Source of the DNA: Flavobacterium gilvum | Lineage (GTDB): Bacteria > Bacteroidota > Bacteroidia > Flavobacteriales > Flavobacteriaceae | DNA length: 64,000 nucleotides | Direction of reading: 5' to 3' | NCBI RefSeq assembly: GCF_001761465.1 | Contig: NZ_CP017479.1 | Span: 1,054,001-1,118,000, forward strand | In this document: one piece after another, positions 43,548 to 54,400 of the stretch | How positions within the stretch are numbered: the stretch's first letter is position 1 | How the letters are laid out: each line of letters starts with the position of its first letter | Made by a program: the position numbers and the translations under genes | The notes under the pieces: model-generated | Databases searched by the model: none | What the model saw: only the letters and a program-made list of their open reading frames with translations | Told to the model about the DNA's origin: nothing

Positions 43548-45041
43548 ATGAATAGCAAAACTACTTCCTTTTTTCGTTTTGGTACATTTATGTTTTTTTG
43601 GATGTTGTTGGTGTCCCCTATAACAAGTTCTCTGTTTGCTCAAAGTACAATTTTTCCTCAAAGATTGGGATATCCTAGAATCTGTGCCAACATACCAAGT
43701 GTTGACTACCCAAATGGGTACAATAGATACGAAGTGCCTTTTAAAATTAGTGGTTTTGCGGCTACCGAAACATTTATAGTTTTGCTTTCAAGTGACAACT
43801 TTTCTACAATCATTAAACCAAAAATTATTCCCAACGGGCCAAATACGCCGGCTGATACCCCAACGGATAAAACACTTACTTTTGAAGTGCCTTTCGATTT
43901 AGTTGGGTCGGATGTTTATCAATTAAAAGTCGAAAGTGCAAGTGGAATCAGAAGTAATGCTTTTAATTCAAGCGATTCAAAACCTTCTTTCCCGATTCAT
44001 TTTTTATCTTTTTCCGGACCATTTTATATAAACAATAAGAGTAATTCTCTAAGTTTTTGTGTTGGCGGAAGTGTAACGCTTGCTATAGATAATGCCGCGC
44101 CTTCGCCTTTACAATACCCCCAATTAAAATACAAATGGTATAAAGATGGTAATGTTGTGGCAAATCAAACCAAAAGCACTTTGTTGGTTAATGCTCCGGG
44201 AGATTATTATGTCGAAATTGATTATGGTCCATGTAGTGATCTCAATACTCACTCTCAGATCGTAAAAGTTACAGGAGCATCTGGTTCGGGTGCTGTTATT
44301 ACTTCGAGTGGGGGAAATCCTTTCTGCTCTTCTTTGGGAAATACCACATTGACCGTTACTGGCGGTAATTCTTATGTATGGAGAAAAGATAATGTTCTTA
44401 TTAATGGTGCTAATTCCCAAACCTATCAAACGAGTGTAGCTGGGATTTATACTTGCGATGTGGATTTTGGCGGATGTAAATCTACCGGTACAATAGATTT
44501 AAAGGTACTTACAACCAATAGTAGTATTTCTGGAGCAGATTTAGACAAAGTTAATTACATTATAGAAGGAGAAACACTTTCTGTTTCTATAACCACAACC
44601 GCTTCATCACCTAGTTATCAATGGTATTTAAATGGTGGCGCTTTGCAGGGAGAAGATAAAAGCTCTTTGAATATTACCGAACAAGGAAATTATAAAGGAA
44701 CTGTTTCTCAAACATCAGGATGTGCAATTACAGATGAATTCTCTTTTCAAGTGGCATATAAAGTGAATTTGAATGTTCCAAAAATTTCAAATATTGTATC
44801 GCCAAATGGGGATGGTATCAATGATACTTGGATTATTCCTGATAAGTATTTGGCAGGAACGAAAACTCATATTATGATTTTAAATTCTTTGGGTAAAATT
44901 GTTTATCAAACAGATAACTATGATAATTATAATGGATGGCCACAAACTGACATCGAATTTAATTTCAATCCTGTTTTTTATTATATAATTACACCACCGG
45001 GAGAATCTGTACAAAAGGGGTCGATAACTCTTTTGAAATAA
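43548..45041 (+). CDS. sprC: T9SS cargo with Ig-like domains and type B sorting domain (SprC-like)
   Basis: Secreted protein of 497 residues. A long signal peptide (ends LFAQ) is followed by a beta-rich N-terminal domain and Ig-like domains (for example CSSLGNTTLTVTGGNSYVW and YKWYKDGNVVANQT). The C-terminal region (about 410-497) with ISNIVSPNGDGINDTWIIP, RIMILNSLGK-type strands and YYIITPPG is the gliding-motility type B C-terminal domain (PF13585 type). It is thus exported by the T9SS. It is first in the operon with the long PorP-like, SprB and SprF genes. The symbol rests on order and domain content, not on a search. Confidence 0.7.
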   Translation: MNSKTTSFFRFGTFMFFWMLLVSPITSSLFAQSTIFPQRLGYPRICANIPSVDYPNGYNRYEVPFKISGFAATETFIVLLSSDNFSTIIKPKIIPNGPNTPADTPTDKTLTFEVPFDLVGSDVYQLKVESASGIRSNAFNSSDSKPSFPIHFLSFSGPFYINNKSNSLSFCVGGSVTLAIDNAAPSPLQYPQLKYKWYKDGNVVANQTKSTLLVNAPGDYYVEIDYGPCSDLNTHSQIVKVTGASGSGAVITSSGGNPFCSSLGNTTLTVTGGNSYVWRKDNVLINGANSQTYQTSVAGIYTCDVDFGGCKSTGTIDLKVLTTNSSISGADLDKVNYIIEGETLSVSITTTASSPSYQWYLNGGALQGEDKSSLNITEQGNYKGTVSQTSGCAITDEFSFQVAYKVNLNVPKISNIVSPNGDGINDTWIIPDKYLAGTKTHIMILNSLGKIVYQTDNYDNYNGWPQTDIEFNFNPVFYYIITPPGESVQKGSITLLK

Positions 45042-45165
45042 TATCAATATTAGTACTAAAAGAAGGTTTGTATAAACTAGAACAAATAGAAATAAAGGCG
45101 ACCCGAACGGTAGCAAACTAGCGAGGCATAAAATATATAATCGCCAACAAATATATTTTGGATAT

Positions 45166-48100
45166 ATGAAAAAAAATTTACTAAGCGTTTTCTTTTTTTA
45201 TTGCTCAATTTCTGTTTTCTATGCTCAGCAGGAAAACGGGGTTGTTTCATTCGTAATTCCACCGGGAAACTCTTTGAAATTCAATTCATTTGTCATTAAT
45301 CCAACTTTTAGTTTTGTCAGACAGCAAAGTGCTTACCTGACATTGTTTAATAAAACACAATGGGCAGGATTTGAAAATGCCCCATCAACCTATTTGTTGA
45401 GTTATTCTGGCCGTTTTAGAGAGAATGAAGGGATTGCTTTGGGCGTTTTTAGACAAACTCAGGGCGTGCTTCAAACTACAGGATTGGTTGCCAATTTCGC
45501 CCATAATATTTTATTGCAAGAAGACAGTAATTTGACTTTCGGTATCAATGTTGGTGCTTATCAAAGTGGTATAAATAATTCCAAAGTTATTTCAAATTAC
45601 CCTGATCCTTCGTTAGAAAATATTCCTTCCAACACATTAATGACCATCAATCCCGGAATCAATTACGGGACCGCTTTTTTGGATTTTGGTTTGGCGTTTA
45701 ATAATTTGGTTACTTATAGTTTTCAATCCGGAATGTTAAAAGACGATCCGAATAAAGGAATTGAAGGTCACGTAATGTACACAGGTTTTGTTGACTCTTA
45801 TGGTTTTTTTGACAGAAGTAAATTTTCCGGTATAGTCAAAACCGAGGTGACTAAGGATAAAACAATTTTTTCGGGTTCGGCTATGTTTGCTGTTCCAACA
45901 GGAATTTGGGCTCAAGCAGGATATCATTCTGTTATGGGAATAACCGCAGGATTCGGAATTAATATTACCCCAAAAATTGCTCTTGAATATTCCTATGGGA
46001 TGGGATTGGGTGATATTTCAGAGTTGGGAGCTTCCCATATTGTTGTGTTGGCCTATAAATTTAAAAGCAAAAACTTTGATTGGGGAGACGAAGAAGAGGA
46101 AGGTGCTCTGATAGAACCTGCTCCGGTACGAAATACTCCAGCCACAAAGCCTAATACTGATGCCAAAACTACTGCTGATGCTCGTGCTGCTCAACAACAG
46201 AAAATTGCCGAAAATAGAGCAAAATTAGTCGCAGATGCAAAAGCCAAAGCCGATGCTGTTGAACAAGCCAAAAAAGCAAAATTGGTTGCTGATGCAAAAG
46301 CAAAAGCAGATGCCGCTGCATTGGCTTCAGCCAATAAAAAACCAGAACCAGTTTCTAAAACAAAATTGGCTGCTGATGCTAAGGCAAAAGCAGATGCTGA
46401 TGCTTCTGCCAAGATTGCAGCCGAAAATAAAGCTAAAGCAGATGCAGCTGCTGCTAAGTTGGCTGCTGATAATAAGGCCAAAGCCGATGCCGAAGCTGCT
46501 ACAAAATTGGCTGCTGAAAATAAAGCAAAAGCTGACGCCGAAGCTGCTGCTAAGACAGCTTCAGAAAAGAAAGCTAAAGCAGATGCCGCTGCCGCGAAAT
46601 TGGCTGCCGAAAATAAAGCTAAAGCAGATGCCGAAGCCGCAGACAAACTGGCCGCAGAGAATAAAGCTAAAGCCAAAGCAGATGCAGCTGTCGCTAAGTT
46701 GGCTGCTGATAATAAGGCCAAAGCCGATGCCGAAGCTGCTGCAAAATTGGCTGCAGAGAATAAAGCAAAAGCTGATGCCGAAGCCGCTGACAAATTGGCT
46801 GCAGAGAATAAAGCTAAAGCCAAAGCAGATGCAGCTGCCGCTAAGTTGGCTGCTGATAATAAGGCCAAAGCCGATGCCGAAGCTGCTGCAAAATTGGCTG
46901 CTGAAAATAAAGCAAAAGCTGATGCCGAAGCTGCCGCTAAGACAGCTGCAGAAAAGAAAGCTAAAGCAGATGCCGCTGCCGCGAAATTGGCTGCAGAGAA
47001 TAAAGCAAAAGCTGATGCCGAAGCCGCTGACAAATTGGCTGCAGAGAATAAAGCTAAAGCCAAAGCAGATGCAGCTGCCGCTAAGTTGGCTGCTGATAAT
47101 AAGGCCAAAGCCGATGCCGAAGCTGCTGTAAAATTGGCTGCTGAAAATAAAGCTAAAGCCGATGCTGAAGCCGCCTCAAAATTGGCAGCTGAGAAAAAAG
47201 CCAAAGCTGATGCCGCCGCTGCCGCTCAAGCAGAACAAGATAAAATAGAAGCTGCCGCCGCTGCAAAATTGGCTGTTGAGGCTCTTGCCAAAGCCAAAGC
47301 CGATGCTATGCCAAAAGATGAGTACGGAAAAACAATGGATAATTTATCTAGTACAATTGAAGAATCTAAAAGAAAACAGCAACAGTTGTTAAGCCGTTTG
47401 GATGCCACTGTCGCGAATAAAGAAAAAGCCCTGAAGGAATTAAAAGAAGAGAATGATTTAAGTGAACAGGGTATCGTTAAAGAAAAAACAGTCGAATTTA
47501 AAAGTACTGCTGGAGAAAATGCAGAATTAGAAGCTATTAAAGCTCAGATAGCCGAGGTTAATCGCGCGCAAACTGCATCGCTAGAAGAATTTAACAGGCT
47601 TTATAACGAGAGACTTAAAAAGACTCCGAAAAATGATTTGATTAACCAAAATTATTTGAAAACGATTGAGAACTTAAAAGCAGAACAAGCCAAAGCGGAA
47701 CGATCTAATGCGCTTTTATTAAACTCATTGGAACAAATTAAAGTACAGACAGAAATTGAGAAAAAACGTAGAATAAAACGAGCCAATTCTCTTACCGAGC
47801 AAGATCGTACAGCTCAAGATTTGGCTACTTTAAAACGAATAAAAGAAACTACTAAAACTAGTAGTACACCATTAAAGTCGGAGGATTTTGATTTTGGAGA
47901 AAGTCAGTCCAACATGCAGATTATTAAAAACAACAAAATTAATAGTGGTTATTATGTGATTTTGGCAGTTCATAATGATGTTTCAAAAAGGGATGCATTT
48001 GTTACAAAAACAGTAGCTGCAGGGCAGAGAGATGTGAATTTCTTTTTTGATGCCAACTCCAGTAAATATTTTATTTACGAGGCGATGTTTGATAATCTGG

Positions 48101-48180
48101 ATGAAGCAACACAAGCACTGGGAGAAAAAGGGAAGAAACCGTATAATGAAAAAATGGTAATTGTCAAAATTCAGAAGTAA
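45166..48180 (+). CDS. sprD: Long PorP/SprF-family protein with TolA-like repeat helix and SPOR-like end (SprD-like)
   Basis: Protein of 1004 residues. After a signal peptide (MKKNLLSVFFFYCSISVFYA) comes a PorP/SprF outer-membrane barrel domain (about 22-305, with FVINPTFSFVRQQSAYLTLF and FEISYGMGLGD-like strands near its end). Residues about 330-720 are a low-complexity Ala/Lys helix made of KADAEAAAKLAAENKA units. Then a coiled-coil region (about 725-880) and a C-terminal domain, about 905-1004, that resembles a SPOR domain (SGYYVILAVHNDVSKRDAFV). The barrel would sit in the outer membrane, the rest in the periplasm. Normal PorP proteins are about 300 residues, so the tail is a large addition. 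The symbol is by synteny. Confidence 0.8.
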   Translation: MKKNLLSVFFFYCSISVFYAQQENGVVSFVIPPGNSLKFNSFVINPTFSFVRQQSAYLTLFNKTQWAGFENAPSTYLLSYSGRFRENEGIALGVFRQTQGVLQTTGLVANFAHNILLQEDSNLTFGINVGAYQSGINNSKVISNYPDPSLENIPSNTLMTINPGINYGTAFLDFGLAFNNLVTYSFQSGMLKDDPNKGIEGHVMYTGFVDSYGFFDRSKFSGIVKTEVTKDKTIFSGSAMFAVPTGIWAQAGYHSVMGITAGFGINITPKIALEYSYGMGLGDISELGASHIVVLAYKFKSKNFDWGDEEEEGALIEPAPVRNTPATKPNTDAKTTADARAAQQQKIAENRAKLVADAKAKADAVEQAKKAKLVADAKAKADAAALASANKKPEPVSKTKLAADAKAKADADASAKIAAENKAKADAAAAKLAADNKAKADAEAATKLAAENKAKADAEAAAKTASEKKAKADAAAAKLAAENKAKADAEAADKLAAENKAKAKADAAVAKLAADNKAKADAEAAAKLAAENKAKADAEAADKLAAENKAKAKADAAAAKLAADNKAKADAEAAAKLAAENKAKADAEAAAKTAAEKKAKADAAAAKLAAENKAKADAEAADKLAAENKAKAKADAAAAKLAADNKAKADAEAAVKLAAENKAKADAEAASKLAAEKKAKADAAAAAQAEQDKIEAAAAAKLAVEALAKAKADAMPKDEYGKTMDNLSSTIEESKRKQQQLLSRLDATVANKEKALKELKEENDLSEQGIVKEKTVEFKSTAGENAELEAIKAQIAEVNRAQTASLEEFNRLYNERLKKTPKNDLINQNYLKTIENLKAEQAKAERSNALLLNSLEQIKVQTEIEKKRRIKRANSLTEQDRTAQDLATLKRIKETTKTSSTPLKSEDFDFGESQSNMQIIKNNKINSGYYVILAVHNDVSKRDAFVTKTVAAGQRDVNFFFDANSSKYFIYEAMFDNLDEATQALGEKGKKPYNEKMVIVKIQK
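46160..47290 (+). repeat. Coding tandem repeat (KADAEAAAKLAAEN units)
   Basis: About 1.1 kb of nearly repeated DNA, with units of 36-48 bases and longer repeats: the block starting GCTGCAGAGAATAAAGCT occurs near 46796 and again near 47036, 240 bases apart. It makes overlapping open frames in other frames, including a 337-codon frame on the minus strand, which are shadows. Confidence 0.9.
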
Positions 48181-48493
48181 GGTGGCATAGTGTTTGTATG
48201 GTCTGCCACAAAATAATTCGGATGCATTTTGATATTATTTTAAAATGTTTAATTTTAACTTTTTAAGTTATTATTTGTAGTATAAATATTATTGTAGATA
48301 ATTGTTTTGAAAGGTATTACAACACGATAACATTTTAGAAATATCATTTTGAGAATTATTTTTTTAAATGGAAAGACCATTTTTTGAAAACATTAATTAA
48401 AAAAACATTTAAATAAAAAATATTTTTTTCTGTGAATTTGTTCAGACCCCAATGAATAGATTCGTTAAGGAGAAATATACAAATATAAAAAAC
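48181..48493 (+). other. 313-base leader before the giant adhesin gene
   Basis: Only a small stem (GTGGCA / TGCCAC, 48182-48210) is seen next to the sprD stop; it has no T run. The rest is AT-rich with long T stretches. No full promoter is visible, so sprB is likely to be read with sprD at least in part. Confidence 0.45.
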
Positions 48494-51400
48494 ATGAAAA
48501 AACCTACTTTTTCAAAAGCAGTTTGTGCTGTTTTATTTCTTTTTTTGGCTTTAACTTCAGTTGGACAGACGCTGAAGCCTTTCACTGTTAGGAAAAAAGT
48601 GGATTTAAAAGGGAAAATGCTTGTAATAGGAAATAACATCCTAGGGAAAGATAATAATCCTTTTAATGACGATACAAAATCCAACGAAGACATATCTATG
48701 CAGTATATAGATATTGATGGAGATGCCTCTACTTTCAGTTCAAGTAGTGCAGATCTTGTGGTACCAAATCAAAAAAATGGGAGCCCTACCACTTGTTACA
48801 GAATAACCTATGCAGCTTTATATTGGGGGGCTATGTTGAAATCCACGGATGGTAGCAGGGCGAACATAAATACAGTAAAGTTAAAATTGCCTGGAGCCAC
48901 AACATATAATAATATAAACGGGACAGTGGTTTATGATGCGATTTCAACACCTATAGCGCCAGATAACAATACTCCCTATGCCTGTTATGCAGACGTAACC
49001 AGTTTGTTGGCTAGTTTGCCAAGTTTAACAGGAACATATACAGTAGCTGATGTGCTTTCAAGTACAGGTTCTAATGGTTCAACTGGATTATCAGCAGGTT
49101 GGACTCTTTTTGTGGTTTATGAAGATCCAAGTCTTAATATGAAATCGTTTAATGTCTTTGATGGATTTAGCCATATATACAAAGGTCATACGGAAACAAT
49201 TCCTGTTGCTGGATTCAGAACACCACCATCTGGTGGTGTCGATTTGCAATTTGCCTATGCAGCATTAGATGGTGATAGACCTCAAGGTGGAACTAAACTG
49301 GAGTTTGAAACAAAACAAGTAGTAACTCCTTTGAGACCGGCAAATGAGTTTTTTAATTCTTCGATTGAAAATTTCAATGGAGTTTCTTCTCCTAGGAATC
49401 CTTCAGGTAGTAATACTTTAGGATATGATACTGGAATGCTGGAGGTAAAGGGAGCAGACCCCGAGTATATTGATCACAATCAGACTACAACTAGTTTTAC
49501 GTTACAAGTAGCTCCAGGACAAGCCGATCCCGTTTTTGCTTTTTTTGGTGCATATGCAGTTGATATAATTGCCCCCGATATTAAACTTACCAAATTAGTA
49601 AGGAGTTCAACAGGTACCGATATTGGCGGTACTAATGTTACTTTGGGTGATTATTTGTATTATGAAATCAATTATCAAAATCTAGGGAATGATAATGTTA
49701 CCGGAATGACCATAAAGGATGTGCTTCCTAAAAACATTATATTTAATTATCCTGCCGATTTAGATTTGACAAATGCCGGTGGTGTAACGGTACAAAGTTA
49801 CGATCCTATTACGAAGACAATTATTTTTAAAGTTCCAGATGCTTCAGTGATAGTTGGTAAACCTGCAGCATTTACCATTCGAATAAAAGCACAAGTGGTG
49901 CCTGATTGTAATATGTTGACTGATGCTTGTTCCAATGAAATAAAGAATCAAGCTGTTGCTACTTATAAAGGTGTTATTAATACAAACACATTTAGTTCGG
50001 ATAGTTTTTCTTCAACAGGATGTGATTTTGGATCTGCTACACCTACCAATTTTTTGGTCAAAATAGACAATTGTAAATTCACCAAAAAAGTTGTTTTATG
50101 TAATAACAGTGTCATACTTACTGCCCCAAATGGTTATGACAGTTATGTTTGGTCAAAAACTTTGGGTGGATCTTCAATAGGAACTGGTCCAACTTACACA
50201 GCCACTCAGACAGGCACTTATTATGTTCATGCTACTAGTTTAACAACGTGTTTGCCAATAGACCAAGAAATAACAGTTGTTCCTTTCGGGAATACAGTTT
50301 CGAATCCTGTTATTCCTTATGCACAGGCACCTTATGCAGGTTCTGTAACCACATGTACTATCAACGGAAAATTGTTGCCGAATCTATTTCTTTGCGGAGC
50401 AAATGATTTCCGAGACATTAAGACGGGTATTACAGATGCGACATCCATTATTTGGGAAAAATTAAATGAAAACGGAACTTGTCTGGCTGCGACCAGTACT
50501 ACAGTTTGTGCCAATGAAAATGCATCCTGTAGTTGGTCTCAAGTAGGAACTGGGCCTGATTATAAAGCAAATACAGCGGGGCAATTCAGGCTTACGATAA
50601 ATTATACTGGAGGTTGTTTTAGCGTATTTTATTTTAATGTTTTCCAAAACCTCCTAAATCCAACAGTTGTATCCAAAGATATTACCTGTAACACCACGGG
50701 ACAAATTACAGTTAATGGTATTCCTGCATCTGGTTATGAGTACAGCTTAGACAATGGCGGTACGGGAACCTATCAGGCGAGTAATATTTTTAATAATGTA
50801 TCGGCCGGTCTTCATAATGTTTATATTAGAGAGGTAGGGGTAACAAACGCCTGTTTGTTTAAAGTTCTTAATGTTCAAATTTTAAATAGGATATATCAGG
50901 TCAGTGTAAATGTTAAGCAACCGCTTTGTGACGGAGGAAAAGGAAGTGTTATTTTGCAGGCCAATAATGTCTTGCCTCAATATTACTTTAGTATATCTCA
51001 GGGAGCTACGCAAGTTAACGCTGCAGGTCCGTTAAATGCAAATGATTTTACTTTTTCCAATTTGAATCCAGGAACATACACCGTGAGGGTTTGGACAGAT
51101 GACGGTTGTGATTATTCTCAAAACATTGATATAATTAATCCTCCTCAACTTACAGCAACCGCAACACTTACAAAGCCCTTAACCTGTACCGATGGAGAAA
51201 TAACAATATATCCTGTAGGGGGAACTGCTCCTTATATTTATTATATAAACAGCACTACTAATTTTCAAAATAACCCAAAAGTTGCAGTAACAAATCCACT
51301 TCCGGCGGGAGGGATTTATAATATAACCGTTGAGGACAGTAATAACTGTAGAGCAACTACTTCGGCTACAGCAGCAGCAACTCCTGCTCCTGTCTTTGCA

Positions 51401-54400
51401 ATCCAAACAACTAATGTATTGTGTTATGGTGATGCTAGTGGAGTGATTCAATTTAATGTGACTTCTAATGCTGGAGGTTATACCTTATCATATAGTATTG
51501 ATGGAGGGACTACGTATTCTAATAATCCTGTTTTTTCTAATCTTGTAGCCAATACCGTTTATGCTCCAATGATAAGATTCACTCTGGATGGTGTGAATTA
51601 TTGTTATGATACAAAACCAACAGTCACTTTAACCGGACCTAGTTCTGCAGTAACGGCTTCTGCTGGAGTATCTGAACTGGCAGGTTGTTCACTTTCAGGA
51701 CAAGGGGGTAAATTACGTATTACCAATCCACAGGGAGGGGTTGCTCCATACCTGTATAGTTTTGACAATCAAGCAACATGGGTAACTACAAACGAAGCCG
51801 ATATGTTACCGGGTACCTATACTTTGTATATAAAGGATGCTAATGGATGTATTTACCCAATGCCCAACGTTGTCCTTGATCCTAAACCGGTGGCCCCTAC
51901 CATTGCAGTAGCCAGTCCAGTTTATAATTGTGATGGTACAGCAAATACAACAGCAACAATAACTAACCCTGGAAGCGCAAATTATCAATATGGTTATTTA
52001 TTGGATGGAGCTGTTAATACGAACTCACCCCCAAATGTTTTTGTAAATATTCCATCGGGATCGCACACAGTAAGTGTTACTTACAATTTAGTTAGTGTAC
52101 CCACGTATAGTAATTTATTAAACGAAGATTTTGGTAGTGGTTCACCAACTACAACTTCAGGAATTGCAAGCGCATATTGTTTCAATGACCAGCATGTTGC
52201 ATCACCTTGGGCATGTGGTACAAGATCAGTCGAAGATAATCAATATTCTGTTGCAAGTTTCTTTTGGAGATCGGATGATACAAGCAGCAGTCCTGCTTGG
52301 TATCATTATAAAGATCACACTTCTAATGGTACTAATTCCAATGGAAGATATTTATTGGTAAATATTGGTTCTGCGGCAGGTAATTATGGCGTATTATATA
52401 GTAAACCAATCGTTGATGTTATTCCTAATCAGCCAGTAAAAGTTGATTTGTACCTTGGTAATTTATTGAGAAGCTATATGACTAATGCAGATTGTGATTT
52501 CATAATTGAATTAGTAGATCCTGCCGGAGTGGTAGTTGCTTCGCAATCGACAGGAATAATTCCAAAAAATGAAAAATGGAATCTAAAATCGTTGTCATTA
52601 AATCCAGGACCTAACACAAGTTTGACTTTTAAGATTCGTTCGGGAAGCATCGCTTACAATGGTAATGATGCCGTTATAGACGATATCAGAGTTTACCAAC
52701 TCCCAAAATCTTGTATTACTCAGGTAGATTTCCCATTTGTGGTTCCTACTGGTAAAGCATTTTCTGGGTCGGTTACAGGATTTAAAGACATTACTTGTGC
52801 TGGAGCCAATAATGGTGAATTTACTATTGCGGTACAAAATTTTGATCCAGCTTATGGTTTTGACTATTCTATTAATGGTGGATCAACTTGGGTTCATAAA
52901 ACAGCTTCTCCAGTTACCATTACCGGATTGGCTGCTAATACGTACACTCCATTATTGAGATATAATGCAGCAGGCGCCTGTCCTTTGACATTGACTCCTG
53001 TAACAATAAAAGCACCTACAGCGCTAACTGTAAATGCTTCTGTGACAACTCTACCTACTTGTACCACAGGTGCAACGATAACAGCTTCAGCTGGAGGAGG
53101 TACACCGGCTTATGAATTCGAATTAAGAAATACAACAGGAGGAGCAGTAGTTCAACCTTATCAGACAAATACACAATTTAACAATGTTGCAGCAGGAAAC
53201 TATACTGTTTTTGCAAAAGATGCCAATGGTTGTATTACCTCTGTAGGTGCTGCGGTAAATGTGGTGGCTCCACCAACTTTAACGGCAAGTTTGGATCCAA
53301 GTGCTTCTCTTTGTTATGATGGAATCACAAAAGTAAAATTAACGGTTAATGTAACAGGGGGAACTGCTCCATTTTCATATTCTATTTCTCCAAACGTAGC
53401 TCCTGTTGGGAATACTTTTGACGTATTGCCAGGAACTTATATTATTACGGTTACTGATGCCAAAAGTTGTACAAGTACAATTTCAAATATTATTATAGCA
53501 CCTGTTTTAAAGGCGATTGTAAATAGTGTTGGGGAATTAAGTTGTTCAGCCCCAAAAGATGCTACTATTGCCGTAGCTGTTTCAGGTGGAACAGCACCTT
53601 ACAATTATACTGTGAATGGTGTTGCCGCGGCTTCTCCATTACTAACAGCTGGAACAATAAGTTATGATGCTACTACAGCTGGAGATTATACTTTTGTGAT
53701 TACTGATGCTAAGAATTGTACTGTAACGACTAAAGCAACTGTTGCAACCATTTCTAATCCGACAGTGACTGCTAATCCAACAAATGTAAGTTGTAATTTA
53801 GGCACCGATGGGCAGGTACAATTAATTGGTAATGGAGGCTCAGGAGGCTATATATATACCTTTAATAAATTGGGAGGGCCAGTTATTTCGACAACTACTC
53901 CTGGTTTATATAAAAATTTATTGGCAGGAACCTACGAATTTACTGTTACAGATAGTAAAGGTTGTGTTAGTTCTCCAAAAGGAACTATAGTGATTACAGA
54001 ACCTACTGCTTTATTAGTTAGTGCTTCAGCGACGAGTTTAAGTTGTAGTCCTACAAATACTAAACAATCTGCGGTTGTAACAATTAATGTTCCTACAACT
54101 GGAACAGCTCCTTATCAATACAGTTTTAATGGAGGAGGATATACAAATACCAATACATTGACTGTTAACGATAATGGCACAGACCAAACGATAAAATATT
54201 CTGTTAAAGATGCAAATGGTTGTATTCAAGCAGGAACAGATATTATAATTTACAAACTGAATCCACCAGTAATTTCGAGTATAACAGGAACAGCTATCAA
54301 TTGTGCGCCAGCAGCTACTTCAAGTACAGTAACGGTTAAAACTACTGCAGGAACAGGTGTAGGTACACTTACTTACCAAATAACTGCTCCTGTAGCTTCT

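Noticed and set aside
46235..47131. 298-codon frame on the plus strand in another frame
   Set aside because: Same repeat effect; composition (Lys/Gln/Leu/Pro runs) is not protein-like.
46191..47204. 337-codon open frame on the minus strand, very rich in Ala and Ser
   Set aside because: It is the antisense of the KADA repeats of sprD; repeats without stops in one frame often open others. No start context or family.
46160..47290. Repeat array considered as CRISPR-like
   Set aside because: Units are coding, directly adjacent, without unique spacers, and no cas genes are near.
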